A stretch of DNA of 64,000 nt from Apodospora peruviana (Eukaryota > Ascomycota > Sordariomycetes > Sordariales > Lasiosphaeriaceae): positions 1,736,001-1,800,000 of the forward strand of contig JAUEDM010000005.1 in the NCBI GenBank assembly GCA_033439685.1. Direction: 5' to 3'. Below, in pieces: positions 24,726-34,561 of the stretch. A program made the translations under genes and the position numbers. The notes beneath the pieces were generated by a model. That model ran no database searches and had not been told where the DNA came from. It saw only the letters and a list, made by a program, of their open reading frames with translations. Every line of letters starts with the position of its first letter. The first letter of the stretch is position 1.

Positions 24726-25131
24726 TTTGTTTGAACATACTTAATATATACCTCCACCTGGATTTAAAAACTTGGTGAGTTCCTGAGTAGCTGCGAGTGA
24801 CCTGCAAAACCTGCAATACCTAACAAGGGGGTTTTGTTCGGCACATACCAGGGGAGCATGTGCGGTATCCAGCACAGCTGCCAAGAAGCACGCAGTTTTG
24901 GGTCGGATGGAGACGACCGATTGTGAAAGCTTGTATGTTTTTTGTTTTGTTGTTGTCGGCGTTCTGAGCAGTAAGCACTCCCCCCCTTTCTCATGCGACT
25001 TTTTGTCCCCCACCCTTGTTGTTACACAGTCAGATTGTCGAAGAACCCTTGTGGATGATGATACTTGGCATTTCGTCAGCAGTACTAAATATCATTGATG
25101 TTGCTGGCGGGTGCATGGTGGTGGGCTTGTA
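24726..25131. other. Amidase 3' flank
   Basis: Probably the amidase 3' UTR and convergent spacer. Nothing else is seen. Confidence 0.4.
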
Positions 25132-25800
25132 TCACCGTGACGAGGGGGAGTGCCTGCCGTGGTCCTGCTTCGGTGTTTCTGAAATATCTTTATATACGAC
25201 GATGTCTATGTTGAAGGCGTTTCTGGTGCTGCTGGTGTCGGTATTTCCGATATTTGTGTCGATGGTGTTGCCTTTTCTGTCGGCAGCGGTCTCTTTGTTG
25301 CCTTGATTCGCCACCGACAAAGGACCTTGTGTATCCCAGTTGAGAGCTGCCCGTGTGGTTGTTGGTATTGCTGGGCGCGTGGTTGAGCATCAGGGTGACG
25401 AGGCGATACTCGAACAAAGCGCGTGGAGCCACGGTACAGGATACTATTGAAGATATTTCTGGATGCGCCCATGGCTGTGCGCAGCACCGCGATGCCCGAG
25501 TCCACGTAGGCATACTCGTCTGGGTTGTAAGTGTTGATACCGTCAATCAGGGGTATGACCTCGGTCCCCGGGCACGGGCTTCCTACCATGAGAGAAAAGA
25601 GGACACTCCCATTATTGGCAAAATACCCATTTCCCTGTACTGGCAAGAACAGGGAGATTCGGGTCGAGCATGCCGACGCATGGCACATTCCCAGCCGGTA
25701 GCGGTTTCGAGACGACCGGATAGCCGGCACCGGGTATGAAGAAGAGATGGTAATCAACATATATCGTGGCAAGCCTGGAGCTGAGTTACTTTGCCAGGTC
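25132..25800 (-). pseudogene. Probable broken gene of unknown family
   Basis: Three minus-strand frames each carry protein-like sequence. From about 25775 one frame reads FFIPGAGYPVVSKPLPAG ... VGMLDPN. It can be joined by a possible intron (GTACAG ... GGTAG, about 57 nt) to a second frame, PCPGTEVIPLIDGINTY ... YAYVDSGIAVLRTAMGAS. A third frame then carries FEYRLVTLMLNHAPSNTN ... LGYTRSFVGGE, and a Thr-rich Asn/Asp tail runs to a stop near 25132. No start codon or upstream exon was found on the 5' side, and the later joins need frameshifts. No family is recognised. It may be a truncated or decayed gene next to the Cu-protein gene. Confidence 0.35.
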
Positions 25801-26035
25801 CTGGTCTGGACAAGAAAATGGTTTCCCTCTTTTTTTTATCTTTGATATATGACCCGACTATCATTTTCTTGAACGGATGCTGGACATTAAAAACCCATTA
25901 CAATAACTCCACCATGATTACTAGCCAGATCAAGATATACGTTTCAGTAAATTGTTGGCCGTTTCATTTTGATACAGAGACTGTAGATAGTAAGACTGCA
26001 GGCTCACCACTATCCAAAACTTGTCAATCACTTAC

Positions 26036-27282
26036 TTATCCTTTGACAACATACATTATACTAATCCCCATAACTGGCGCCAGCCCATCACCCTCCGTCA
26101 TCGGCGCATGGTCAGTAAGATTATAATTCGCCGTAATCGTCCACTCATCTCCGACATTCATCTGCTTGCCCAAAAGCGCACACGAGCTCATGGATGAGAT
26201 GTGCGTCATGCGGGTGGTATGCGCCGGCGCTGCTGCTGCTCTCCTCTTCACACCATGCTGCCCACCATGATGTCCGCTACCACTACCTCCTTCCGAGGGA
26301 GTATTATGGTCGTGCACCTCGGTCACCACGTACGCGTCCGTCTCGCCGTACCGGGCGACAGAATCGCAGACCACCGGACTGCTGTTCTTGGTAACCTGCA
26401 ACGTCTCCCCACCGTCGTGCAGATGGGACATGACCCAGAGAATTTCCGCGGAGAAGGACGACGTCCAAGGCGGGGACAGGGACAGGCTGAACACTTTCGA
26501 GGAACCGCCGTCGGGAACGGGTACCTCGGAGGAGCCCGGGCAGATGCCGTCGATGTCGAGCCAGATGGGCGTGGCGTGCTTGAAGCTGGACGACGATGCA
26601 GAAGACGCAGGCACAAATTCCCAGTCGATGGTGACGACCGCATCCCGGGCCTCCATCTTGTCGTTCATGAGCTCGGCCACCAGGGCAAAAGTTGTGTCGG
26701 TGGGCAGGATGTGGTATCCTGCTTTTTGGGTACTAAAATCCAGATTTCTTTTGGTCAGAAGTGTTTGAATGAGTGATTGGACGAGATTTTTACACTCACC
26801 CATTAACGCAAATATTCGCCGCCGTCCTCTCGTTGCCCGACGCAAACATGGGCTCAGCGTTCGAAGGACACACGGTGCTGCTGCGGTTCATGTTCACCAC
26901 GACGACGTGGTGTAGCCACATGCCCGTGTTGACGTTGGCGTACGACCCGTTGGGGTACTCCAGGCCCGCCTGTATGTGCGTCACCAGGCAGTCGTTGCAC
27001 GGCGGGGCCATGATGGAGACGAATTGCTTCATGCCGTGGTGGTCGCTCATGCCCGGGGCGGTGAAGGGTCCATAGCGCTTCAGCACGCGCTGGGACTTTG
27101 CCTCGTCCTTGAAGAAGCGCGGCTCAAGGGTCTCTGACGCAAGACAGTTGGGCGGTGCTGTGGTATTAAAGTTAATGGGCTTTTCTCTTTAGAGGTAAAA
27201 GGTGAAGAGGGAGTTTCTTACTGCAGCCGAGGCTGCTTTTGGCAAGCCATAAGAGGCCGAGGGCGGTTTGAGCCAGAATCAT
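26036..27282 (-). CDS. Secreted copper-monooxygenase-like protein (tentative)
   Basis: Exons (minus) 27282-27222, 27157-26800 and 26732-26036 join in frame to 371 aa. A signal peptide is present (ILAQTALGLLWLAKSSLGC). Residues 65-115 hold KQFVSIMAPPCNDC, His81 and GMWLHHVVVVNM with an adjacent His pair (103-104), recalling the first copper site of ascorbate-dependent type II monooxygenases such as PHM and DBH. The second half is beta-rich (TTFALVAELMND, ILWVMSHLHDGGETLQV, a histidine-rich linker GSGHHGGQHG). It ends in MTEGDGLAPVMGISIMYVVKG. Cysteines and Asn-X-Thr/Ser sequons fit an extracellular protein. The TQK join after VNG is supported by frame; two later AG sites are out of frame. The family call rests on the HH motif and overall feel. 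A non-catalytic copper or sugar-binding secreted protein is the alternative. Confidence 0.6.
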
Positions 27283-27903
27283 CTTCGCCTTGTCTCTTGG
27301 AAAATAGGATGTTTGCTTCTGTCGGATACAATAGAGAAGAGGCCCAACACCAGAGCCAACTTTTATCTTGCAGTCTTTTTTCCTCTGGGGTCTGGGAGTT
27401 CGGAGGAAGAAAAATTGAAGTTACGAGCAGGATGGTAGGACGCTTGATATGTAGGTTTCTGGGACACCACAACCGGGTTATGATAGCACCAGAACCCAAT
27501 CGGGGAATATCCACGTAATGGCAAGTTGATTCTAGGCCAGCGTGCAGGTACCTTGATATACGAGTCCGCGGAATCCGGTCTACAAAATAATCGCGATGGA
27601 AAGAGGAAACTCTATACGAACCTAGGCCGACGATTACATTCGGTCGGTCCAACATTATCACCGACGGGAGATATCGCCAATGACTTGGGGAGGGGTCCTG
27701 GAGCCGCCATGTATAGCATGTTGACGACCACTGGGCTGATGGACATTATAGGCATCCCGTCCTGTCTACTTATATTAGCCTAATACACGATATAGACGAG
27801 CTGTTGCTGACAGGCACCAAGCCCTACTTCAGTATCTTGTCCGAGACCAAATACGCGGCCCCTACATCGGCCGATTGTCCCACCATCATGAGCTTTGCGG
27901 TCG
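27283..27903. promoter_or_regulatory. Upstream region of the Cu-protein gene
   Basis: 620 bases between the Cu-protein start and the deaminase stop (both -). No gene is supported. It should include the Cu-protein promoter and the deaminase 3' UTR. Confidence 0.4.
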
Positions 27904-28407
27904 TCATGGCAAGACGTGACCAGCAGTGGCGACTTGGAGGATCTCCGGCTCGAGGCCTGCAACATGGACCACCGAAATGCCCGCAGCATCCAAGCTGGCT
28001 TTGCCAGTATTACTGCTGACAAACGTCGCCGGCTCCATGACGCCGACGTATACAGTCTGGATAGAACCGGCCAGGCGAAGAACTCTCTCGACACAGGGCA
28101 GGTTCCCGCTCAGCCGCTTGGAGCAGGGCTCGACGGTGGTGTAGAGGGCCATCCTGGGCGGCAGAACGTCTTTGAGTCGCTCCTCGGGGACGCCATGCTG
28201 TTCCGCCAGCTTCATGAAGCAGCATTGCTCCGCGTGGATATTACCGGGCAGTTCCAGCGTATACCCAGTTGCGAGAATGTCGTTGGAGGCCAAGTCCACC
28301 AGGACGGCTCCGACCCGATAGTTTGTTGGTTTTGGTGGTGACTTGCGGGCCAGATCCAGGCAAAAGCGCATGTATGCCTCGTGGTCCATTGGCTGGATCG
28401 TGGTCAT
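27904..28407 (-). CDS. Zn-dependent pyrimidine deaminase, DRAP/RIB2-like
   Basis: Intronless, 167 aa. The cytidine/deoxycytidylate deaminase fold is indicated by NYRVGAVLVD, HAEQCC (zinc ligand His58, proton-shuttle Glu60) and VEPCSKRLSGNLPCVERVL (zinc ligands Cys95 and Cys105). The nine-residue insert between the two cysteines, reading SKRLSGNLP, matches the pattern I associate with fungal RIB2-type diaminohydroxyphosphoribosylamino-pyrimidine deaminase of riboflavin synthesis, rather than the plain PCxxC of CMP deaminases. Unlike yeast Rib2 there is no N-terminal pseudouridine-synthase domain, so this is a stand-alone deaminase. The exact substrate is inferred. It is divergent from the J-protein gene. 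Confidence 0.82.
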   Translation of the reverse strand: MTTIQPMDHEAYMRFCLDLARKSPPKPTNYRVGAVLVDLASNDILATGYTLELPGNIHAEQCCFMKLAEQHGVPEERLKDVLPPRMALYTTVEPCSKRLSGNLPCVERVLRLAGSIQTVYVGVMEPATFVSSNTGKASLDAAGISVVHVAGLEPEILQVATAGHVLP

Positions 28408-28832
28408 GGCCAGATGCGGTAGATTGAGAAATCGGCGAGAGGTTCAGATAGTTTATTAGATTGTATTAAAAATGGTGAAACAGCGGAAAGCAGATGCTGA
28501 TGCAGGTGCTCCAAAGGACGGAACGCGGACAGACAGCAGCCTCCGATCCCCGGCCGGGCCGCACTCTTTGGCGAGAACTCGGAACGATTGCTGCCGGGGT
28601 GCCCCACTTGTCCGCAGGTCAGGCACATGGACGTGCCAGGGTCTTGATTGAAAGACTTCCCGCCTAGACACCTGAAAGTGCCCCGCCAAGAACAAGGACG
28701 CGTCCATCTAGCAAGTCGCGTCTCCTGCCGAACACTCCAAATCTTCAAGAGTCGACCACCAACAAATCCTTCAAACCCGAACTACAACAAACTATCGCGA
28801 AACACTCATCACCAAAATCAAACCGCAGCAAA
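28408..28832. promoter_or_regulatory. 425-bp divergent promoter, deaminase (-) / J-protein (+)
   Basis: The two start codons face away from each other over this short gap, so the promoters must lie here. The J-protein side has an A/C-rich leader (many CAA/AAC words before ATG 28833). A 114-codon minus frame runs through the gap but has no support as a gene. Confidence 0.6.
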
Positions 28833-29780
28833 ATGGCTCCCAAAAAGAGCAAAGGCGCCGCCGAAGATCTCGTCCAAGACGACGAGCCGCCCTCAATCGA
28901 CCCCTACGAGGTCCTCAGCATCGAGCGCACCGCCTCGCCCGACCAAATCAAGTTGGCCTACCGCAAAGCCGCCCTGCGTCACCACCCCGACAAAGTCTCA
29001 CCCTCACAACGCGACGAAGCCAAATCCAAATTTCAGTCTATCGCGTTCGCGTACGCCGTCCTGTCTGACCCAACAAGACGCAAACGGTACGACGAGACGG
29101 GCTCGACGTCCGAGTCCATCGTCGACTCTGACGACTTCGACTGGTCCGACTACTACCGCGCGCAGTACCAGGACGCCATTTCAGAAGAGGCGATCGCGCA
29201 GTTCGCGGCCAAATATAAAGAATCCCAAGAAGAGAGAGACGATGTGCTGGCCGCGTACGAGGAGGGCGAGGGTGACATGGATTACGTGTACGAGACGGTC
29301 ATGTTGAGCGATGTGCTTGAGGATGATGACAGGTTTCGCAGGATTATTGATGGCGCGATCGCGGAAGGCGAAGTGGAGGGTTACGCCAAGTATACGAAAG
29401 AAACAAAGCGGTCCAAGCAGACAAGGGTCAAGGCGGCTAGAGGAGAAGCAAGAGAAGCAGATGAGCTGGCCAAAGAGTTGGGCGTGTATGAGAAGCTGAG
29501 GGGTGGTAGCAGTAGCAGTAAAGGTGGTGGTGGCAAGAAGAAGGGTGGTGGTGGTGACGAGATGGACCTGGCTGCGCTGATTCTGCGCAACCAGGAGAAG
29601 CGGAAGAGCGCATTCGAGCAGCTTGTGGAAAAGTATGGTGGTGGCGGGAGTAGTGCGAGTGGTGGCAAGGCAAAGGCTGGCAAGAAGCGAGGTCGGAAAG
29701 AGGCCTTGGATGAGGATATCCCGGATGATGAGTTTGCGGCGATTCAGGCCGAGATGTTGAAGAAGGCGAAGAAGCGGTGA
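28833..29780 (+). CDS. J-domain co-chaperone of the DNAJC9 type
   Basis: Intronless, 315 aa. The J domain spans about residues 23-88 (DPYEVLSIERTASPDQIK, HPD at 51-53, YAVLSDPTRRKRYDETG), so it can stimulate an Hsp70 ATPase. A DNAJC9-like middle follows: DFDWSDYYRAQY, an acidic helix with ISEEAIAQFAAKYK, then FRRIIDGAIAEGEVEGYAKYTKETK. The C-terminus has Gly/Lys-rich linkers, ILRNQEKRKSAFEQLVEKYG and a basic, nuclear-localisation-like KAGKKRGRKEAL. Human DNAJC9 is a histone-binding co-chaperone, and a nuclear role in histone handling is inferred by homology. The AAAATGGC start context is good. Confidence 0.92.
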   Translation: MAPKKSKGAAEDLVQDDEPPSIDPYEVLSIERTASPDQIKLAYRKAALRHHPDKVSPSQRDEAKSKFQSIAFAYAVLSDPTRRKRYDETGSTSESIVDSDDFDWSDYYRAQYQDAISEEAIAQFAAKYKESQEERDDVLAAYEEGEGDMDYVYETVMLSDVLEDDDRFRRIIDGAIAEGEVEGYAKYTKETKRSKQTRVKAARGEAREADELAKELGVYEKLRGGSSSSKGGGGKKKGGGGDEMDLAALILRNQEKRKSAFEQLVEKYGGGGSSASGGKAKAGKKRGRKEALDEDIPDDEFAAIQAEMLKKAKKR

Positions 29781-30170
29781 TTTGGGGGTACTGTTGGAGA
29801 TTTGCTGGGAGTGCTGGATAGGTAGGTCTAAAGAAGGTATGGAGCGTCAACTACAGGGTGATGGAACGGCGTTCTCTAGGTGTTGTATTTTTCTTTTCTT
29901 TTCGGGTCAAGCATGGAAACCATCGGGCCTGTTTCAACATTGCATTTGGAGGGCGAATCGTATCTGGGATCAACAAGTAAGCGGCAATAGGTGCTGGTGT
30001 TTAAGGTTGATTTTCTTCGCTTGGCAGCATCTTTTGCCTCTTTCCACTGTTTCCAAAATACAAATGGGACCTATTTATGTGGATCAATCCGTATACTCGT
30101 CACAACAATACCCTGTCTAGTCATGCCATCTCCTTATCCTCAAATCAGAAAACGTCTTTCAATGTTGAGC
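29781..30170. other. J-protein 3' flank
   Basis: 390 bases with no gene. It presumably holds the 3' UTR of the J-protein gene. Confidence 0.4.
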
Positions 30171-30612
30171 TCATATGCCGAGACGCGACAAATTCCGAGC
30201 ATGATTATCCTCGGCAGCAAGACGTTGCATCTTCGCGCGGACGATCACCAAGCTTCCGAGGGGGGCTCTGTGTGCATCGGTAATCCATTTGACCATAGCT
30301 CGGCCCAATATGGGTCCCCCTCCACTGCGCTCCGCGGCGTCAACAACACCTAGAATCGACCTTTCCATGAAGATTTTCTGTTAACAGTTATCTCAGCTGT
30401 GTGTAGGATTTTATGTCGTACCAGTCATCCGCGCCCTCCTCACGCAATTCAACAAATGCCATGTCGGGGTCGTCGGGTGCCCATGTCTGCTGACGCCGTG
30501 CGCGGAGGGCGATGGTTTTGCCAACATGGTCTTCGGTCAAGGAGCTGATGTTGATTATCTCGGCGTCGGGCGAGTAAAAGACATTGAGACGAGTTTCTCG
30601 CTGGTGGTCCAT
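30171..30612 (-). pseudogene. Frameshifted OB-fold fragment resembling aspartyl-tRNA synthetase
   Basis: The upstream frame (30612 down) reads AEIINISSLTEDHVGKTIAL then RARRQQTW ... MAFVELREEG. This matches the start of the anticodon-binding OB domain of eukaryotic AspRS (pattern: I-x-I-x-x-L-T-x-x-x-x-G-x-x-x-x-x-R-A-R). The downstream frame (30368-30171) reads GVVDAAERSGGG ... GRAMVKWITDAH ... GSLVIVRAKMQRL, the next OB strands. The frames do not agree. A GTGAGG...AACAG intron would give NLHGKVDS after FVEL but then needs a further frameshift. The catalytic class II domain is absent. I read it as a truncated, non-functional copy; the genuine synthetase gene should be elsewhere. A rapidly evolving short OB protein is the alternative. 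Confidence 0.5.
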
Positions 30613-31405
30613 ATGGGCAATTATGAAAGCGGTAGTAGCAGGCCGCCTCGATTGGGGTTGATGGACGAACTGTTGGATCCATGGTTTTTGTCTTGTTCTG
30701 TTTGGTGTTGCGAGACTGATGCAGTGATGGAACCTCTGTCATCTCACAGAGATAGAAGAACAGATGGTGGAAGGGGACCTAGGTACATCCTTCTTCATCT
30801 TCATCCCTTCCGATTATCCAAATCCCAACAACGATGGGAGGGGTTGCCGCTTTCTGGGAAACCTCAAGTCAACAGTCGAAAAAATATCAAGGCATGACTC
30901 TTTCCCCATCCCCCATCGACTGTTTCATACCGTGTGTAAGTTGAGAGAGCTCTTCATCCCCCCTGATTGGCTGCCGCAGCTTGGCGCCACCATCTCTCAC
31001 ACCACAACCGCAATAGCCAATTGCCGCCGCTCATTCGTTGGCGAGAGCCTCAATTACACCAACCAGCACCGCCGCAGGGGCACAAGCTTTTGATCTCTCA
31101 AATTAAGATGGATATTTGGTGACAAAATGTGCCGAATCGTGCGGCGCAGGAATCACCAACAATCTTGACTCGAGTCCCTTATTTGCTGAGAGATGGGACG
31201 GGAGGCACATTGGAGGGTCGCCCTCACCGCGGCCTGGCCCGGATCACTTGGCCGAAAAGGGTACGTTTCCTCCAGACCGGCCGAGTGGTCCGGTCTTGGC
31301 TCTATATGAGGGAAGCAGATCCCCAGATCCAGATCGTGGCGGTGGTCTTTTGAGATGGTCGCCGTGCTCGTCTTAGGGTCGTTGTCGTCCGTTCGTTGCA
31401 GCAGC
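30613..31405. promoter_or_regulatory. Upstream region of the carboxylesterase
   Basis: About 800 bases with no supported gene. The last part is CT/GT-rich and should hold the esterase promoter and leader. Confidence 0.4.
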
Positions 31406-33612
31406 ATGTTGTCTTTAACATATCATTCATTTCTTATTTCTTTGCTTTCTTTGTCTGTCGGTTTCGCTTCTCCTTTTCCATCCGGCGTCAAGTTCGAGAC
31501 GCGTTCTGCTTTACCTATCCTCATCCTCCCTTATGCGTCTTACAAAGCGGCCAGCTATCGAGCGTCGACTGACATGTGAGTTGTTATTCAAGTGTCTAGT
31601 ATTGATCGTCTATAACTGAACGTGGCTGGCATACAGTTACGTCTTCAAAAACATACGATATGCGGCACCGCCAGTAGGGAATCTCAGATGGGCGAAGCCG
31701 GCTCCCCCTGAGACCAACTCGACTCTCCAAGATGGGAGCTATGGCCCTAAATGCATCCAGTCTGCCGTCTCTGGACTTAATCTCGTTGGAGATGGCAACT
31801 CGTCCCCGGTAGGGGCTGCGATCAACCAGTTGTAAGTGCTAATTCCTCGGCATCTCTATTCATGTGTTGGTGATTAATAATAAACGGTCCAGCCTGGGCG
31901 GTCTCCCCATCCCCCTTTTCGAAGGCGGAAGTGAGGATTGTCTCTTCCTGGACGTCTACGTACCCGGAAAGGCGCTCAAGAACCCATCCCTCAAGTTACC
32001 GGTTGCGGTATGGATCTACGGAGGCGCCTACCTCCTCGGATCCAAGGACCCGTTCTACGACGGCTCGGGAATCATGGGCCAAGCCAGCAACGACATGATC
32101 TTTGTGGCCATGAACTACCGGATGGGCGCCTACGGCTTCCTCGCCGGGACGACGATGGAAAAGGAGGGTCTGCCGAACGCCGGACTGTGGGACCAGCGCG
32201 CGGCCTTGCAATGGGTGCGAGACTACATCGGCCTCGTGGGCGGCGACCCGACCCGCGTGACCGCCATGGGCGAGTCCGCCGGCGCCGGCTCCATCATGCA
32301 CCACCTCGCTGCGGAGGGTGGGAAACTCGACCCGCTATTTAGTAAAGCGATTCTACAGTCACCGGCCTTTCAGATGATGTGGGACCGCTCTGGTGGTGTT
32401 CAGGGCACCTTTGAAGACTTTGCTACCTTTGCTGGATGTCAAGGAAAAGGACTGGCTTGTCTCCGCTCAGCTAGTGGTGAGACGCTTCTCGCGGCCAACA
32501 AAGCCCTTCATGCCAAGCAGACTCCGGGCACATTTGCGGTCGGCCCAACACCTGACGGGTCTTTTATTCGTCAGCTGCCGCTGCTCGAGTATGCCGCGGG
32601 CAGCTTCTGGCCGGTTGAGTCGTTGATCCTATCTCATGTGGCCGACGAGTCGAGTGTCTTTGTAAGCGGTGCGATCCAGACGGATTCGCAGTTCTCGGGA
32701 TTTTTGGAGAAAGTGTTTCCGAACTATACGATTGCTGCGGGTGTGAATGCTAAAGTCGAAGCCTTCTATCCACCGCCCGCCAAGAAGAAGTCGATATACT
32801 CAACACAGACGGCGAGGGTGTCGGCGCTGTTGAGGGATAGTTCGTTTACTTGTAATGTCCGATGTAAGTGTCGTTTTGTCTTCCCCTATCTATATTCTCT
32901 TTATATTCTTTGACCATAACTGTTCGCTTTTTGTATGTGGCTGAACGTCTCTACAACCCACTGTATTCCATCTCTTTCACCGTATTCACCCATTCGATAC
33001 CACACCAAACGAAACTGACAAGAACAAGACCTAACAGAAGCCCTCGGCCCCCCCAAAGTCTGGAACATGCAGTATTCCGTCTTTCCAGGAAAACACGGCA
33101 CAGACCTGATCCCGACCTTCTTCAGCACCTCGCTGGCGCCATCATCCTCGGGTACATGGCTCGAGAACCTCGCGCTGCTAATGGTTCCCGTCGTTGCGCC
33201 TCTCGTGTCGGGCATCAGCGCCGGCATGCAGAGCTATTTTGCGTCGTACGTTACCACCGGTAACCCAAACACGCACCGCAAGATATGGAATGTGCCGCCG
33301 ACCGTGGCGTGGAATCACCCAACAACTTCTGTCACCGACGAAAAGATTGGTGGCGTCGTGAACGTGGGCGATTGGGGCTTCGGGACCATCAGCGACGATC
33401 AGAATATGAAAACGCCGTGCGATTTCTGGAGGGGGTTTGCTAGCGTGGTCACGCAGCTGGGGGGATATGTACCTGAGGGAGAGGAGGATGGGGGAGACGG
33501 GAATGGTGCTGGGGTATGGCAGGGTTTCGTTGCAAAGGGGGAGAGGGAGAAGAGGAATCTTGATGGCAGGTGGTTGAAGAGTAGGAATTATAAAGGGGGG
33601 AATTTAGGATGA
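31406..33612 (+). CDS. Secreted type-B carboxylesterase/lipase
   Basis: Exons 31406-31575, 31637-31831, 31893-32863 and 33029-33612 join in frame to 639 aa. This is an alpha/beta hydrolase of the carboxylesterase-B/cholinesterase family. Visible are YAAPPVGNLRWAKP, EDCLFLDVYVP, an oxyanion-hole region VAVWIYGGAYLLGS, the elbow GESAG (Ser250), a likely acid Glu374 in VADESSVF and His468 in KHGTDLIPTF. The signal peptide is SLTYHSFLISLLSLSVGFAS. The last acceptor (ACAAG/ACCTAAC) restores NVRYLTEALGPPKVWNMQYS, the expected family sequence; a nearer AACAG gives a stop. The start at 31406 was chosen over ATG 31355 because it begins the signal peptide and has A at -3. The natural ester substrate is unknown. 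Confidence 0.9.
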
Positions 33613-34561
33613 CACAAAAATAAAAAGATATAGACAGGTATCTATCTAGATGTAAATAAAGTTGGCCAGGGTACAATACATAGGGCAAGTCCGCACCAAA
33701 TTCAATACATATCACGCCATTCATTCATCAATGGTTGTGCTGCTACTACACGCGTAAGGTACCTACGCATTGCCAAGCTTCAGTTTGCAACTACGACACG
33801 GCACGGTGAACGGCGGTCGGTCGGTGAACAACGCAATATCGCGTGCTTTTCTTATGGTGTAACCGGCGGCTCGGCTCGGCTCCGCGTATTTTAGGTCAAG
33901 TTAGTTTAGATTTTGACATCTCCGCGGAGCCTCCTCAGCCTCACCTTTATATAAGGTTCAGTCAACTGCCTCACCTAGCTTAGCTAGCTGTGTCTGGTCT
34001 GGTCTTCGTTTTTTTCCTTTGTGACCACCGAACCATGTAAACCTAAATACGGCCTCCACTCGATTTTCAACTACCGGTATTCACCATTTTTCCAGCTTTC
34101 ATCTTTTAACCCGTCAACTGGGATCTGGATAAATCCTAGCTAGGTATCTAGATATTCATCTTGATTCAACTTCAAACTGAGGGTTCACAGCTCTCTCGTT
34201 GCCTCGTAGCCTGCCTGTCAACTGCGCCTTTCGTGTCCTTCTGTTTCCTCTTCTGGGCAACCCAAAATCCAAAAGATGGCATCTCGGAGGTATAAAACCG
34301 TCATTTAGGTAGGTAGGTAAGTAGTTATTCGCGTTCAACTTCAATTTCACCGTTTCCCTTCCCCATATCTCGATTTATAGGAGGTATACAAACCAAATTT
34401 GTTTTTTAAAATAAAGACACAGATCCCACGCCCCAATCTATCCCAACCGAGCAAGGTATCCAAATTCCCATCATCCATCTGATCGCTTCAGTTCGCTCAT
34501 CATTCAACTCGTTCGTCCACTCATCAACAGTAAAGGATCAGAAAAAGGAAACCCAGATTTA
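33613..34561. other. Convergent spacer, carboxylesterase and transcription factor
   Basis: 950 bases. Both neighbours end here, so this is 3' UTR and spacer. It is AT-rich with several CTAGCTAG-like words near 33975-34150 and a short TAGG run at 34305-34322. No gene is seen. Confidence 0.5.

Noticed and set aside
28404..28748. Minus frame with CLTCGQVGH, zinc-knuckle-like
   Set aside because: It covers the divergent promoter and overlaps the J-protein leader; a zinc knuckle needs CX2CX4HX4C and the last Cys is not placed.
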